Part shown: positions 44,309 to 55,804 of the stretch, one piece after another
Position numbering within the stretch: position 1 is the stretch's first letter
Layout: the number at the start of each line of letters is the position of its first letter
NCBI GenBank assembly: GCA_028571685.1
Contig: CM053141.1
Span: 71,223,833-71,287,832, forward strand
Direction: 5' to 3'
DNA length: 64,000 nucleotides
Source of the DNA: Heterohyrax brucei
Lineage: Eukaryota > Chordata > Mammalia > Hyracoidea > Procaviidae
The notes under the pieces: model-generated
The model's database searches: none
Seen by the model: only the letters and a program-made list of their open reading frames with translations
Told to the model about the DNA's origin: nothing
Program-made: the position numbers and the translations under genes

Positions 44309-44512
44309 AAGCCAAGCTCATTGGTCTCAAGTCAATTCAAACTCATAGCTACCCTACACAAGAGAGTAGAACTCCCCCAGTAAGGTTTCCAAAGCTGTAA
44401 CTTATAAAGAAGCAGATTGCTTCATTTTTCTCTCTCAGAGAAGCTGGTGGGTTTGAACCACCAATCTTAGGGTTAGCAGCAAGGGTGTAACTACAGCACC
44501 ACCAGGACTTGT
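44309..44512 (-). mobile_element. AfroSINE, antisense, long variant
   Basis: CATTGGTCTCAAGTCAATTC, AGAGAGTAGAACTCCCCC, TTCCAAAGCTGTAACTTATA (long-subfamily insert), GGGTTAGCAGCAAGGGTG, CACCACCAGGACTTG. Confidence 0.85.
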
Positions 44513-44523
44513 TCTCTATAACA

Positions 44524-44670
44524 ACAAAAACCAGTTTTCATTGTACTGATTCCAACTCATAGCAACCCTACAGGACAGAGTAGAATTGCCCCCACAGAGA
44601 AGCTAAAGGATTCAAACTGCTGACCTTGTGCTTAGCAGATGAGCTCTTAGTCACTGTGTAATAAAAGTCT
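44524..44670 (-). mobile_element. AfroSINE, antisense
   Basis: ACTGATTCCAACTCATAGCA, CCTACAGGACAGAGTAGAAT, TGTGCTTAGCAGATGAGCTC; the head is degraded. Confidence 0.82.
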
Positions 44671-44679
44671 CTTATTAGT

Positions 44680-45545
44680 TCTCTTAAAATATGTGAACTC
44701 TGGCATCTGTTCTATCACTGAGGCCGTATCTTCTAACTACCTATCCTTCTTTGCTTCCAATTTTTGCGTTCCAATCACCAGTAATTATCATTGCATCTTG
44801 ATTGCGTGTTTGATCAATTTCAGACTGCAGAAGTTGGTGAAAATTGTTTCTTCACCTTTGGCTTTAGCGTTTTGTGTGTAGATTTGAGTAATAGTTGTAT
44901 TAACTCATCTTCCCTGCAGGCATGTCCTATTAATGATAGTGTTATACTTCAAGATGGATCTTGAAATGTTCTTTTTAACTATGAATGCATTCTTGGCATA
45001 GTAGACCCTATGATTGTGCAATTCAGAATGGCTAATACTAGCCAATTTCAGCTTACTAATACCTGGGATATTGACGTTTATGTGCTTCATTTCATTTTTG
45101 ATGAATTTCTAATTTTGCTAGATCCATACTTCATATATTCAGAGTTCTGATTATTAATGGATGTTTGCAGCTGTTTCTTCCCACTTTGAGTTATGCAACA
45201 TCAGCAAATGAACATCCTGAAAGCTTGACTGCACCAACATGGTTAAGGTCAACTCTGCTTTTAGGAGGCAGCCAATTATCTTTTAAATGCCTTCCTACCT
45301 GAGGGGCTCATCTTCCAGCATTATATCAGGTAGTATTCTGCTGCTATTCATAAGGTCTTCACTGGTTGACTTTTTGCAGAAGTAGACTGCCAGGTCCTTC
45401 TTCCTAGTCTGTCTTAGTCTAGAAGCTGTACTGAGGTCTGTCTACCATGGATGACCCTGCTAGTATATGAAATATCAGTGACATAGCTTCCAGCATAATG
45501 GCTTTCTGTAGGCCACCACAGTAAGACAAAAACTCAATATCATCA
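44680..45545 (-). mobile_element. RTE-clade LINE, endonuclease part, inverted
   Basis: The minus strand carries RTE 5' sequence and the APE-type endonuclease region. The surviving frame at 44905-45090 shows ISKLKLASISHSELHNHRVY, then YAKNAFIVKKNISRSILKYN. Stops break the domain. It abuts the RT part, which runs in the opposite direction from 45546. Confidence 0.75.
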
Positions 45546-46925
45546 GTCAGAACAAGGCCAAGGACTGACTGTGGAACAAACTATCAATTACTCATATGCA
45601 AGTTCAAGCTGAAGTTGAAGCAAGTTAGAACAAGTCAGTGAGAGCCAAAGTATAACCTTGAGTAGAATATCCCACTTGAATTTAGAGACCATCTTACAGA
45701 TAGATTTGACACATTGAACATCAATTACTGAAGATCAGACAGACTGTGGAATGACATCAAGTACTTCATACATAAAGGAAGCTAGAAGTCATTGAAAAGA
45801 CAGGAAAGGGAGAAAAAAGTAAAAGAGATGTCAGAAGAGACTCTGAAATTGGCTGTTAAATGTAGACTAGTTAAATGACGAAGTACAAGAACTGAACAGA
45901 AGGTTTCGAAGGGTGACTGAAGAAGATGAACTATAATGAAATATGGAAAGATCTCGAGTTAAAGCATGAAAAAGGAAGAAAATGCTCAGCATTTCTCAAG
46001 CTTAAAGAACTGAGGGAAAAAAATTATGGCTTGATTTGCAGTATTAAAGGACTCTAAAGGAAAAATACTAAATGATACAAGATGCATTAAAAAAAGATGG
46101 AAGGCATAGAGAATCACTGTACTGAAAAGAATTGGTTGATGTTCACTCATTTCAAGAAGCAGCTTATGATCAAGAACTAACAGTACTGAAGTAAGAGGTT
46201 CCAAGCTTCACTGAAGGTGTTGGCAAAAAACAAGACTCCAGGAATTAATAGAATACCAACTAAAATGTTTCAACAAACAGGTGCATCACTGGAGGTACAT
46301 ATTTTTCTACGCCAAAAGATTTGGAAACAGCTACCTGGCCAACCAACTGGAAGATATCCATATTTGTACTTATTCCGAGGAAAGGTCACACAACAAAATG
46401 AGAAAATTACTGCACATCATTAATTTTACACAACAGTAAAATTTTTCTGAAGTGCATTCAGAAGAGAGTACCACAGTATGTTGACAGGAAACTGCCAGAA
46501 ATTTAAGCTGGATTCAGAAGAGGATGTGGAAACAGGGACATCATAGCTGATGTCACATGGATCTTGGCTAAAAGCAGAGAATACCAGAAAGATATTTACC
46601 TATGTTTTAGTGACTCTGCAAAGGCATTCAACTGTGTGTATCATAACAAATCCTGGATAACGTTTCAAAGAATGAGCATTCTGGAACACTTAATTGTGCT
46701 CATGAAGAACTTGTACGTAGCACAAGAGACAGTCATTGGAACAAAACGAGAGGGCAGTAGGTGGCTTAAAGTCAAGAAATGTGTGTGTCAAGTTTGTACA
46801 CTTTCCCCACACTTATTTAATCTGTATGCTGAGCAAATATGAGAATCTGGAGTACGTGAAGAAGGTGGGATCAAGATTAGAGAAAGACTCATTAACAACC
46901 TTACTGATGTGACACAGCTCAAAAT
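45546..46925 (+). mobile_element. RTE-clade LINE, reverse transcriptase part
   Basis: Begins AAGGCCAAGGACTGACTGTG and runs through the RT region. The frame at 46217-46423 has NKTPGINRIPTKMFQQTGAS. The frame at 46564-46842 has REYQKDIYLCFSDSAKAFNC (motif A region, Asp kept) and SPHLFNLYAEQI. The later YADD-type catalytic box is destroyed by a small deletion near 46910. Dead copy. Confidence 0.8.
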
Positions 46926-47037
46926 GAGAAGAAACAACTGCCAGCATCCATTACTAAACATCTTCTAATATTGGGCCAGGCACTAAGGAACTCTATTGTA
47001 TGGCAGTTCTCTAAATTCAATCTCCCTTCTATCAGTA

Positions 47038-47192
47038 TGAAAACGTGGTGGTATAGTAGTTAAGTGCTGTGGCTGCTAACCAACAGGTCTGCAGTTTGAA
47101 TCCACCAGGTGCTCCTTGTAAAACTCTGGGAGCAGTTCTACTTTGTCCTATAGGGTTGCTATGAGTTGAAATTGACTCAGTGGCAATGGATA
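47038..47192 (+). mobile_element. AfroSINE, sense, with 11-bp target-site duplication
   Basis: GGTGGTATAGTAGTTAAGTG head, GGTGCTCCTTGTAAAACTC, TTGACTCAGTGGCAATGG tail. TTCTATCAGTA occurs at 47027-47037 and 47193-47203. Confidence 0.94.
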
Positions 47193-47203
47193 TTCTATCA
47201 GTA

Positions 47204-48109
47204 CGTTTATAACTCATTCCTCCAGCAATCACTTGGTGTTATTCTTCTCGCTGCCTCCTACTCTGATTAATATTGCACATACTTCACATGTCTAGAAAAG
47301 CTAGAAATGACCACAGCTTTGTATAACCTCAATTTCATTACTTTTTGCATGTTGATAGTTACTCAGGCTGGCCCAGGTTCAAGTTCTGTGGCAGTTCAGC
47401 CACTCCAGATCTGGGACCAACCTGATCAGCACGTATCCTAGTTGGAAACATGCAGCAGTATCTCACTGGTTTCTGGAACCACACACTGTAAGAGGCCAGG
47501 TTAGCAGCTATAATATCACCTGATGGTTGGGCTGACATGCCAGTACTTAAATGCAGGCAAACACTGCAGAAAGGGAAGCTGCTGCCAAGACTCACGTTCT
47601 CTGTATACTTTGTTACAGGTCGCTCAAGTCTGTTCAGATCTGGACAAAAGAAATATTTGTTGCGTATAATAACTAGATATTAACCCCATGCAGCTTTATA
47701 AAAAGTCTGTTAACACTGTAAAACTGAAAGCCTCTAACAAATATTCATCCACTCTTCCATCCACTGCTGGGAGATGGCTGTTAGCAGCCATGAGATGAAG
47801 AACAAAGACACTTGCAAGGCCTGAAGCAAGCATGTTGCAGCTACAAAGTCTTCATATGTCAGGCTGGCATGTCAGTATCAGGAAGCTCTTACCCATCTTA
47901 ATAAAAATCTTATGCCTGAAAATGTTGTCCCTTCGGAATACATACATTGTATTCAACAGTGCTAGGCTGAAGTAGTTTCCCTACACTGAAATCTTATCTC
48001 GTCAACTTGAGACAGGGAGCAATTTCTGTGGAAGCCCCACTGGCACGGCAGGGCAGTCCCCTCTGCACTGTGAGCTCTAGCTCCCCTCCCTCCACCAGCT
48101 AGCCACCCA
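47204..48109. other. Intergenic, unique sequence
   Basis: No gene or known repeat recognised. Confidence 0.5.
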
Positions 48110-48365
48110 CTGGTGTTGTTGTTAGGTGCCATCCAGCTGGTTCCAGCTCACAGTGATCCTATGTCCACCAGAATGAAACACTGCTGGGGCCTCTGCCGTT
48201 CTTGAAATAGCTGTCATGCTTCAGCCCACTGTTGTAGTCACTATGTCAATCTATTTCCTTGAGAGTATTCCTCTATTTCACTGACACCTTCCAAACATGA
48301 TATGCTTCTCCAGGAAATAATCCCTCCTGATAATATGTGCAAAGTATCTATCCAAAACCCCAAAA
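48110..48365 (-). mobile_element. RTE-clade LINE, 3' end, antisense
   Basis: Plus strand reads GTTGTTGTTAGGTGCCATCC, then TTCCAGCTCACAGTGATCCT, CCACCAGAATGAAACACTGC and CCAGGAAATAATCCCTCCTG, antisense to the RTE 3' end. The first 55 bp parallel the AfroSINE tail. Confidence 0.78.
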
Positions 48366-48522
48366 TGAAAATCCATTGCCATGGAGTTGATTCACTCATA
48401 GAAACCCTGTAAGACAGAGAAGGATTGTTCCAGAGGGCTTCCAAGGAGTGGCTGGTGGATGCAAACTGCCAAACTTATGGTTAGTAGCTGAGCTCTTCAC
48501 TGTGGCATCATCAGAGCTCCAG
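48366..48522 (-). mobile_element. AfroSINE, antisense
   Basis: CCATTGCCATGGAGTTGATT, GTAAGACAGAGAAGGATTGT, GGTTAGTAGCTGAGCTCTTC, CATCATCAGAGCTCC. Confidence 0.88.
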
Positions 48523-48678
48523 TCCATCCAGGCGGGATCATTAGAACAAGTATAATCACTTCCTCCATGCTTAAGGAAAAAGAAAGGGAACCTAGAATGC
48601 ACAAGCCTGGCACCTTGCATTTGAAAACATAAAGCCTCAGAAAATGATTATCTCATTTTTTGGTATCTGTAAATACTC

Positions 48679-48885
48679 ACAGGAGTCTCTGGGAGGCACA
48701 AGGGTTCAGACTCCACCACTAGACAAAAGCTGATTCAGATTCACTCAGATGTGCCTTGGTAGACAAGCCTGATAATCTGCTTTTGAAAGGCCACAAACTA
48801 GAAAACCCTATAGCATTCTACTCTGCACACGTGGGGGCACCATGAGTCGTAATGGACTCAAAGGCAACTAACAACAACAACAGAT
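48679..48885 (+). mobile_element. AfroSINE-related SINE, sense, other subfamily
   Basis: GTCTCTGGGAGGCACAAGGG head, GGCCACAAACTAGAAAACCC, CACCATGAGTCGTAATGGAC and a CAACTAACAACAACAACA tail, the RTE-like ending. Confidence 0.78.
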
Positions 48886-48891
48886 TGTCAC

Positions 48892-49010
48892 AGAAGTCCC
48901 TGGATGGTGCCAATGGCTAACAGGTTGAACCACTAGATGAAAAGTGGGAGGGCTGAGTTTACTCATTGGTACCTAGAAAGAAAGGCTCAGTGGCATACTT
49001 CCAAAAGAAG
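48892..49010 (+). mobile_element. AfroSINE-related SINE, sense, 5' half
   Basis: AGAAGTCCCTGGATGGTGCC, then AACAGGTTGAACC and GAAAGAAAGGCTCAGTGGCA; the 3' half is missing. Confidence 0.65.
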
Positions 49011-49558
49011 GCCTTTGACAATGTATTTATACTTTAATACACAGGGATTTCCATGGCTGGAGCCTACTCAAGGGTGACAAGCCAAATTCTCACAATCATG
49101 ATATCCTCATAATTTTTTTATTGTTGTAACAAAGCAAAACAAACAAGTATCTCCCTTCAAAACAAAACAAAGCGAAAAAAAAACAACATCCTTTTCATTC
49201 TATTGCAAAAACTCATGATCATCGAAAGGAAATCAGAAATACTAATAAGGAAAATAAAAAAGTTTGAATCACTGCAATTCCACTACCAATTTATAATTTA
49301 TGTGTTTTTTTAAAATTTTTTTTAAAAAATGGAATGATAGATAGTAGGCAAGATGCCTGGTGATCTGCTCTTTTGCTTAATATTAAACGAAAGAATGTAC
49401 TTCAAAGCCTGTAAATCTACTTCTGCAATATTATTTATAATGACCACATGACATGTCATCTTATGAATGTGCCACATTTTTTCCTTTCTTTCTTGTGCAT
49501 GCGTACGAGAGAACTTCAGGGATAGCCAAACCAGCTGCATTTGGTTTATCCCTACCAA
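49011..49558. other. Intergenic, unique AT-rich sequence
   Basis: A-rich stretches at 49130-49190 and 49310-49330. Nothing recognised. Confidence 0.5.
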
Positions 49559-49559
49559 C

Positions 49560-49756
49560 CAAACTCAAACCCATTTACCACTGAGTTTATTCCGATTAAC
49601 AGCAACACTGTAGGACAAAGCAGAACTTTTCCAGAGGATCCCAAGCCTGTAATCTTTACAGAAACAGACTACCACGTCTTTCTTCTGCAGATTGGCTTTC
49701 TTCTGGTCGTTCGGTTAGCAGCTAAATGTTAACCACTGTACTACCAGGACTCCTTA
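49560..49756 (-). mobile_element. AfroSINE, antisense, long variant
   Basis: CATTTACCACTGAGTTTATT, GTAGGACAAAGCAGAACTTT, CCTGTAATCTTTACAGAAAC, CGGTTAGCAGCTAAATGTTA, TACTACCAGGACTCC. Confidence 0.85.
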
Positions 49757-49774
49757 TTACTTTGCTGTGCCTGT

Positions 49775-51560
49775 ATCTAATCCCATGGTGGACAGGTTTT
49801 AGCTGAGCTTCCAGAATAAGAGAAATTAGGATGAAGGAACTGGTGGGTTACTTCTGAAAAGATGCAGCCAGTGAAAACCTTACGAAGAGCAGTAAAACAT
49901 TGTCTGCTACAGTACCAGAAGAGGTGCCACGCAGGCTGGAAGACACTCACAGTACAACCACGGAAGAGCTGCCTCCTCAAAATAGAGTAAACTTCAATGA
50001 TTTGGATGGAGTCAAGCTTTGGGATCATCACTGCAGTCTGAAATTGATCAAACGTGCAATCAGTATGAACTGATAATTACTGGTGATATAGGGTTGCTGT
50101 TAGTTGGAATTGACTGGATGGCAATGTGTTTGATTTTTGGTTTTGGAATGCAAAATTTGGAAACAAAGGATTGGTAGTTGGAAAAGATGGTCTCAGTGAT
50201 AGAAGAGATGTCAGCAACTGCCTGATACAATTTTGCAAAACCAACTATTTCTTCATTTCAAGTATCTTTTTCACCAACATAAACGGTAACTATACACATG
50301 AACTTTGCCAGATGGAGCACACAGGAATCAAACCAACATCTGTAGAAAGAGATGATGGAAAAACTCATCCTTCAGAAGAAGGCCAGGGGCTGACTGTGGA
50401 TCAGGCCATCTATTACTCATGTGAAAATTCAATTGAAACTGAAGAAAATTAGCACAAGAACCAAAGTACGACCTTGAGTGCATCCCGCCTGAGTTTATAG
50501 ACCATCTCAAGAAGAGATTTGAAGCACTGGATACTCATGACCAAAGGTCAGATGAATTGGGGAGTGATATTACGGATATCATCCATGAAGAAACCAAGTC
50601 ACTAAAAAGACAGGAGAGAAAGAAAATACCTAAATGGATGCCAGAAGAGACTCTGAAACTTGCCCTTGAGCTCTGAGTAGCTAAAGCAAAAGGAAAATAT
50701 GATGAAGTAAAAGAGCTGAAAAAAAGATTTTAAAGGACAGCTCAAGAAGACAGTAAAGTAGCAGGATGACATGTTCAAAGACCTGGAGATACAAAACCAA
50801 AAACAAAACACTCAGCATTACTCAAGCTGGAAGAACTGCAGATAAATTTCAAGCTTTGAGTTGCAATCTTAAAGGAATCTACAGGGCAAATATGGAAAAA
50901 TGCAGGAAGCATCAAAAGAAGTTGGAAAGAATACACGCAGTCATTGCTCTAAAAATAATTGGATGATGTTCAACCATTTCAGGAGGTAACGTGTGATCAT
51001 GAACTCATGGTACTGAAGGAATAAATCCAAGCTGTACTGAAGGCACTGATGAAAAACAAAGTTCCAGGAATTGACAGAATACCAAGTGAGATGTTTCTGC
51101 AAAGTGATACAGCCCTGGAAGTGCTTGCTTGTCTATGTCAAGAAATTTGGAAGACAGCTACCTGGTCAACCAACTGGAAGAAATCCAAATTTATGCCTAT
51201 TCTCAAGAAAGGTGATCCAACAGCATATATAAATTATGAACAATATCAATATGACATGTAAGCAACATTTTGCTGAAGATAATTCAAAAGTGGCTGCAAC
51301 AGTGTATCAACAAGGAATTGCCAAACACTCAAGCTAGATTTAAAAAAGGATATGTAATCAGGGATATCACGTGCTGATGTCAGGCAGATCTTGGCTGAAA
51401 GCAAAGAATACCAGAAAGATGCTTACTTGTGTCTTACTGACTGTGCAAAGGCATTTGACTATGTGAATCATAACAAATTATGGATAACACTTAAGAATGC
51501 AAATCTCAGAACACTTAATTGTGCTCATAAGGAAACTGTACATAGAGCAAGAGACACTGC
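49775..51560 (+). mobile_element. RTE-clade LINE with endonuclease deletion
   Basis: 5' region from 49790 (GACAGGTTTTAGCTGAGCTT). At about 50015-50030 the sequence jumps from the pre-endonuclease part straight to its end (GCAGTCTGAAATTGATCAAA). The RT region follows, with frames showing NKVPGIDRIPSEMFLQSDTA (51049) and KEYQKDAYLCLTDCAKAFDY (51391). A 5'-truncated SINE piece lies at 50087-50140. It is truncated before the YADD box. Confidence 0.8.
50087..50140 (+). mobile_element. AfroSINE tail fragment inside RTE
   Basis: TATAGGGTTGCTGTTAGTTG, then TTGACTGGATGGCAATG and a TTTTTGG end, breaking the RTE sequence between GGTGAT and TGGAATGC. Confidence 0.78.
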
Positions 51561-51639
51561 ATGCAGTTCTTGTAACGCACATGCCATCCACAGGGAATAT
51601 TGTCCAGCCTTCTCTTTTTTATCAGTCTAATAGGTATAA

Positions 51640-52474
51640 AACTGTCTCATTTTAACTTATAGTTCCTTAATTGCTAATAGAAGTGACATATTATAATGTT
51701 AAGTTATCTCTCATGAGGTCATGGAGTATCTCCCATTTATTCACACCCTCCCTAATTTATGTAATCACTTATCTGTTTGGGGGATGTGTTCATCTCTTTC
51801 CATGAAAGGGAGAAAGAGAGAAAGGAAAATCCTAGCCATTCAGAAAGTCCATAAACCAACATGAAGGGAGGAGGAAGAGGGTGGGTGCTCGGGTGGACAG
51901 CTGTCCTCATCATACCTTTGCAGAGTCCAGCACCATGTCAGGAGTAGTCAAGTACATAGAGAATATTTACTGAGGCTCAGGAGAAGCAGAGGAAGATGGT
52001 TAATGAAAATTCACTGCTTAATCTTCCATGAGCAATAATGGCTTTAAAAAAGAATCTGTAGATTTTTTCTTTGCTTTAAGTTCCGCAATTTTTAGTATTT
52101 GATTTCAGACTGCAAATAGCTGGGATGATGGGGTGGGACAGGACGGGGAGTGGAAGAGCTAGGTGTGAGAGCTGGTAGTTTCAGGAGCAGAAACAGAGTA
52201 CTATGGCCTGGCAGTGATGGCAGAAGGGACCAACAGACCATTGACCAGAATCTCTCATCTGTGGATGTGGGGCTCTTCAGTCCTTTTTCTTTTTTTTTTT
52301 TTCCATTTTGTTAGGGGATTTCCTCTCATCTGATATGGACCAGTCCTTCTGCTCATTTGACACACGTAGCCTAACAATGCTTCTGGTATCAGCCAAGCCA
52401 AGTGCCGTCGAGAAGATTAGGAAAATATTTTACATGAAATCATCTGGCCAAGTGTCCAAGGCCAAGCCGAGTGT
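51640..52474. other. Intergenic, mostly unique
   Basis: A T-rich run at 52285-52300 and a stray AGCCAAGCCAAGTGCCGTCG piece at 52391-52410, related to the micro-insertions elsewhere. No gene. Confidence 0.5.
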
Positions 52475-53095
52475 GATGGCTAAGACTGTGTGTCAACTTG
52501 GTTGGGCCATGACTCTCAGAGTTTCTGCAGTTGTGTAGTGCTGCAGTCACCGCCATGATGGAATATGCTAGGGTACCAGCAGAGGCGGGGCCTGAAGTGG
52601 CTCTCCGCCCACTCACCCTTCATCTCTCTGCCTTCTGCCGTCTATTCCCTGCCTGCTCAGCTTACCAAGGTTGCAGCTTGTTGTGGATCCAGCAGCTGCC
52701 CTGCTTTTGTTTTCTGACAGCTGGTTTTTGGGACTAAGCTAGCAGCTCTTGGGATTCATTGATCTTCACAGCCTGCAAGTGTGCTATTTTCCTGGGTTTG
52801 CTGGGCCCAGCAGCCCCTGCAGCCCCTGCAGCTCCGTGAACCAGCAGAAACCTTGCAGTCTTGCCACCATTTGGGGATCCCCTGACCTTCACAACCTGTG
52901 AGTGGGAACTCTAATCCCTGACCTTCTGAACTTGGGTTCACCAGCTTCCGCAGCTGGATGAGGCTTGTGTCCTGATCCAGGACTTGGGACATTTTGGCTT
53001 CTACAATTGCGTGAGCTGTTTCTTTTATATAAATCTCTTCATGTAGTTATGCTCTTGATTGGTTTTATTTCTCTAGAGAACCCAGCCTGAGACAC
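52475..53095 (+). mobile_element. LTR-like repeat, family uncertain
   Basis: Starts TGTGATGGCTAAGACTGTGT with GTCAACTTGGTTGGGCCATG, and ends near CTCTAGAGAACCCAGCCTGA. The GTGTCAACTTGG start and the GAGAACCC end resemble ERVL-related mammalian LTRs. The middle is not one I know. Confidence 0.45.
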
Positions 53096-53987
53096 CCAAT
53101 CTAGTATCCATTCTGTCAAGAATACCCAGGGTGATTCTGGTGATACTCCAGGTCTGAGAGTCACACAGGGCTCACTCGTTGCTTGACAGTGTTCAGGTTG
53201 ACGCCTGCCATATGAGAGAGGCAAAACTCTTAATGGACGTAGGCCAATGATGCTAGCCCAACAGCTAGGACTTCCATTTGTAACTTGCTGAGAGTTAACC
53301 AAAATTTCTGTTGCTGTAACTTGAGTTACTTTTCTATCATTCATGGCAAATAGAAAACAGCTGCATCTACCCTCTTGCATCCTCTGCTGATATTAGAGAA
53401 AAATAACATAAAAACTCCATTTATTTTGAGAGTAAATTTCAAAATTGCAAACATGCTTATTGGGGAACTGGAAGAGTAGGAATGATACGACAGCTGCCTG
53501 TGTTGAAAACCTACAGATAATGAATGCCTGTGTTGGAGTGTGGACTGTGTTCAGTTAGCAGTGACAACAGCTGGTAATGGGAAAGGTGTAATTTGCTCCC
53601 AGGTTGTAGGAGTTACAGCTCACACAGGGTGTCTGCTGTGGTGGAGACCAGTCGGTTTTTATGAACTCCAATGCTATCTGCTTCAATACACTTTGAAATG
53701 CAGGGTCAGCTCACTGAGCTACAACATGCAATAGCACATTTTTATAGAAGCAGCTTGTCAGAGCAGCAACAACATGCAATACATAAAACCAATAAATACA
53801 CCATGTCTACACGTTCTATCCCAGTGACCAGGATAAAGTCATAAAATTGACAGCAGCCATCAAAAACTCCCCTTCTGACTTTGTGGGGTGAATTTACTGT
53901 TGCTTAAGACAGAGAAGCTGTCACATAGCCTTAGATCAGTGTGAAGTTATAGAGTAGAAGTTACATTGCATAAAAGGGGAGCATATC
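53096..53987. other. Intergenic, unique sequence
   Basis: No gene or transposon recognised. Small frames only. Confidence 0.5.
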
Positions 53988-54649
53988 TGTTATGGACTGA
54001 AATGTGTATGCCAAAAATGTGTGTCAGTTTAGTTAGGCCATGATTCCCAGTATTGTGTGATTGTCAATTTGTCATCTGATGTGATTTTCCTATGTGCTGT
54101 AAATCCTGTCACTATGATGTTAATGAGGTGGCATAGTGGTTAAGTGCTATAGCTGCTGACATAAAGGTTGGCAGTTCAAACCCACCAGGTGCTCTTTGGA
54201 AACCTTATGGGGCAGTTCTACTCTGTCCTATAGGGTCACTATGAATCACAGTTGACTTGATGGCAGTGGATTTGATGTTCAGTTCCCATGAGGTGGAATT
54301 GGTGGCAGTGATGTTAAGGAGGCAGGACTCAGTCTACAAGATTAAGCTGTATTGTCGATCAATCTTTCTTCAGATGTAAAAGAAAAGGGAACAGAGAGAC
54401 AGGGGAACCTCAGGCCACACGAAATCCAAGCCAGGAGAGGAGCTGGTCCTTTGGACTCAGGTTGCCTGTGCTAAGACATTGCTAGACCAGGGGAAGACTG
54501 ATGACAAGAACCTTCCCCCAAAAGTCAAGAGAGAGAGAGAGCCTTCCCCTGGAGCTAGCACTTTGAATTCAGATTTCTAGCTTCCTGGTTGTGAGAAATA
54601 CCATCTACTTGTGGCATTTCTGTTATAGCAGTGCTGAATAGGTAAAACA
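53988..54649 (+). mobile_element. MaLR/MLT1-like LTR, sense, split by a SINE
   Basis: Starts TGTTATGGACTGAAATGTGT, ends TTGTGGCATTTCTGTTATAG followed by CAGTGCTGAATAGG..AAACA. An AfroSINE sits at 54127-54290. Confidence 0.75.
54127..54290 (+). mobile_element. AfroSINE, sense, inside an LTR
   Basis: GGTGGCATAGTGGTTAAGTG head, GGTTGGCAGTTCAAACCCAC, GGGGCAGTTCTACTCTGTCC, TTGACTTGATGGCAGTGG tail. Confidence 0.93.
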
Positions 54650-54799
54650 ATGCCTGATAAACGAAAATCAGTTTTTCTAAAGCCTGAGACCCTGTAGTCT
54701 TTAGTGTGATACGATTCATGTCAGAACTTTTCTGCAGAATGGTTTTACATTTCCAAATTGACAGTAAGTGCTGTGGATGGCAGTGTGGACACTACCCAT

Positions 54800-55190
54800 C
54801 TTCCAGTTTGTTGTATTGTGGGGTGGCTTGTGTGTTGCTATGATGCCTGAAGCTATGCATGCCATTGCCACTTGAAATGCCAACAGGGTAACTCACACTG
54901 GACAAGATTCAGGGGAATGTCCTAATTAAAACTGGAAAGAAAGGCCTGGAAATTGACTTCTAAAAATTAGCTGGTGAAAACCATATGGGTCACAAGAGAA
55001 CACTGTCCTGTAGCTTGAATCTACTATACTGTCTTCAGAAGAAAGAGATGGCAGTCTGCTGGAGGATGAGCCCCTAGATGTGAAGGAGCAATGGACTCCA
55101 GCACACTGCTGAACAGGAGGGTGGCATGGAACTGTATGTGGGTCACCAGGAGTTGGAGTTGACTGAACAGTAACTAACAGCAAGAACAAT
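54800..55190 (+). mobile_element. RTE-derived non-autonomous element
   Basis: RTE 5' region (TGTGTGTTGCTATGATGCCT, AAGAAAGGCCTGGAAATTGA, GTGAAAACCATATGGGTCAC) passes directly into an RTE/SINE 3' tail (GGTCACCAGGAGTTGGAGTT, then CAGTAACTAACAGCAAGAAC). The coding body is absent. It could be an internally deleted RTE. Confidence 0.6.
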
Positions 55191-55337
55191 GTGAATGTGA
55201 TTATGTGATGGTATATCAGCAGTTAGGATTTCTCACCTTAAATCCGGATGGCAGAAAAGGGCTTAAGTTTGACAGAATTCACAGAAAAGTCAGTGAGCTG
55301 GTATTGGCTAAGACTGGATTCTTCAAGTAGGGACTGC

Positions 55338-55804
55338 TGTCATGGATGGAATTATGGCTCCCCAAAAATGTGTGTAGCAACTTGGCTAGGCCGTGATTCC
55401 CAGTATTGTGTGATGTTCCCCCACATTGTAAATCCTACCTCTGTGACGTTAATGAGGGACAATGTGCAGCACTTGTGTTGGTCAGACGGGACTTAATTTG
55501 GTAAGACTGTGTTCCTTGAGGCAGTAGTTAGGGACATAAAGGAAAGGGGAACAAGCAGAGAGTTGGGGGACCTTATGTCACCAAGACGTTGGGAGCAGAG
55601 CATTTCCTTTGGAAAGGGTCCCTGTGCCTCAGAAGCTTCCAGACCAAGAGCAGATTGATGAAAATGGCTTTGCTCTAGAGCCAACAGAGAGAACCTTCTC
55701 CTGGAGCTGATGCCCAGGATATAGACTGTGACAAAATAAATTTTTCCTTTAAAATTCATCCACTTATGGTATTTCTGTTAGAGCAGTACCAGATGACTAG
55801 GACA
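55338..55804 (+). mobile_element. MaLR/MLT1-like LTR, sense
   Basis: Starts TGTCATGGATGGAATTATGG, with CCCCAAAAATGTGTGTAGCA, and ends TTAGAGCAGTACCAGATGAC and TAGGACA. No SINE inside. Confidence 0.78.

Noticed and set aside
46564..46842. 92-codon frame with reverse-transcriptase similarity as a possible host gene
   Set aside because: It is part of a decayed RTE LINE with stops on both sides and a lost catalytic box.
53988..55804. Provirus formed by the two sense MaLR LTRs
   Set aside because: The sequence between them is an RTE-derived element, not MaLR internal sequence, and the LTRs differ enough to be separate insertions.
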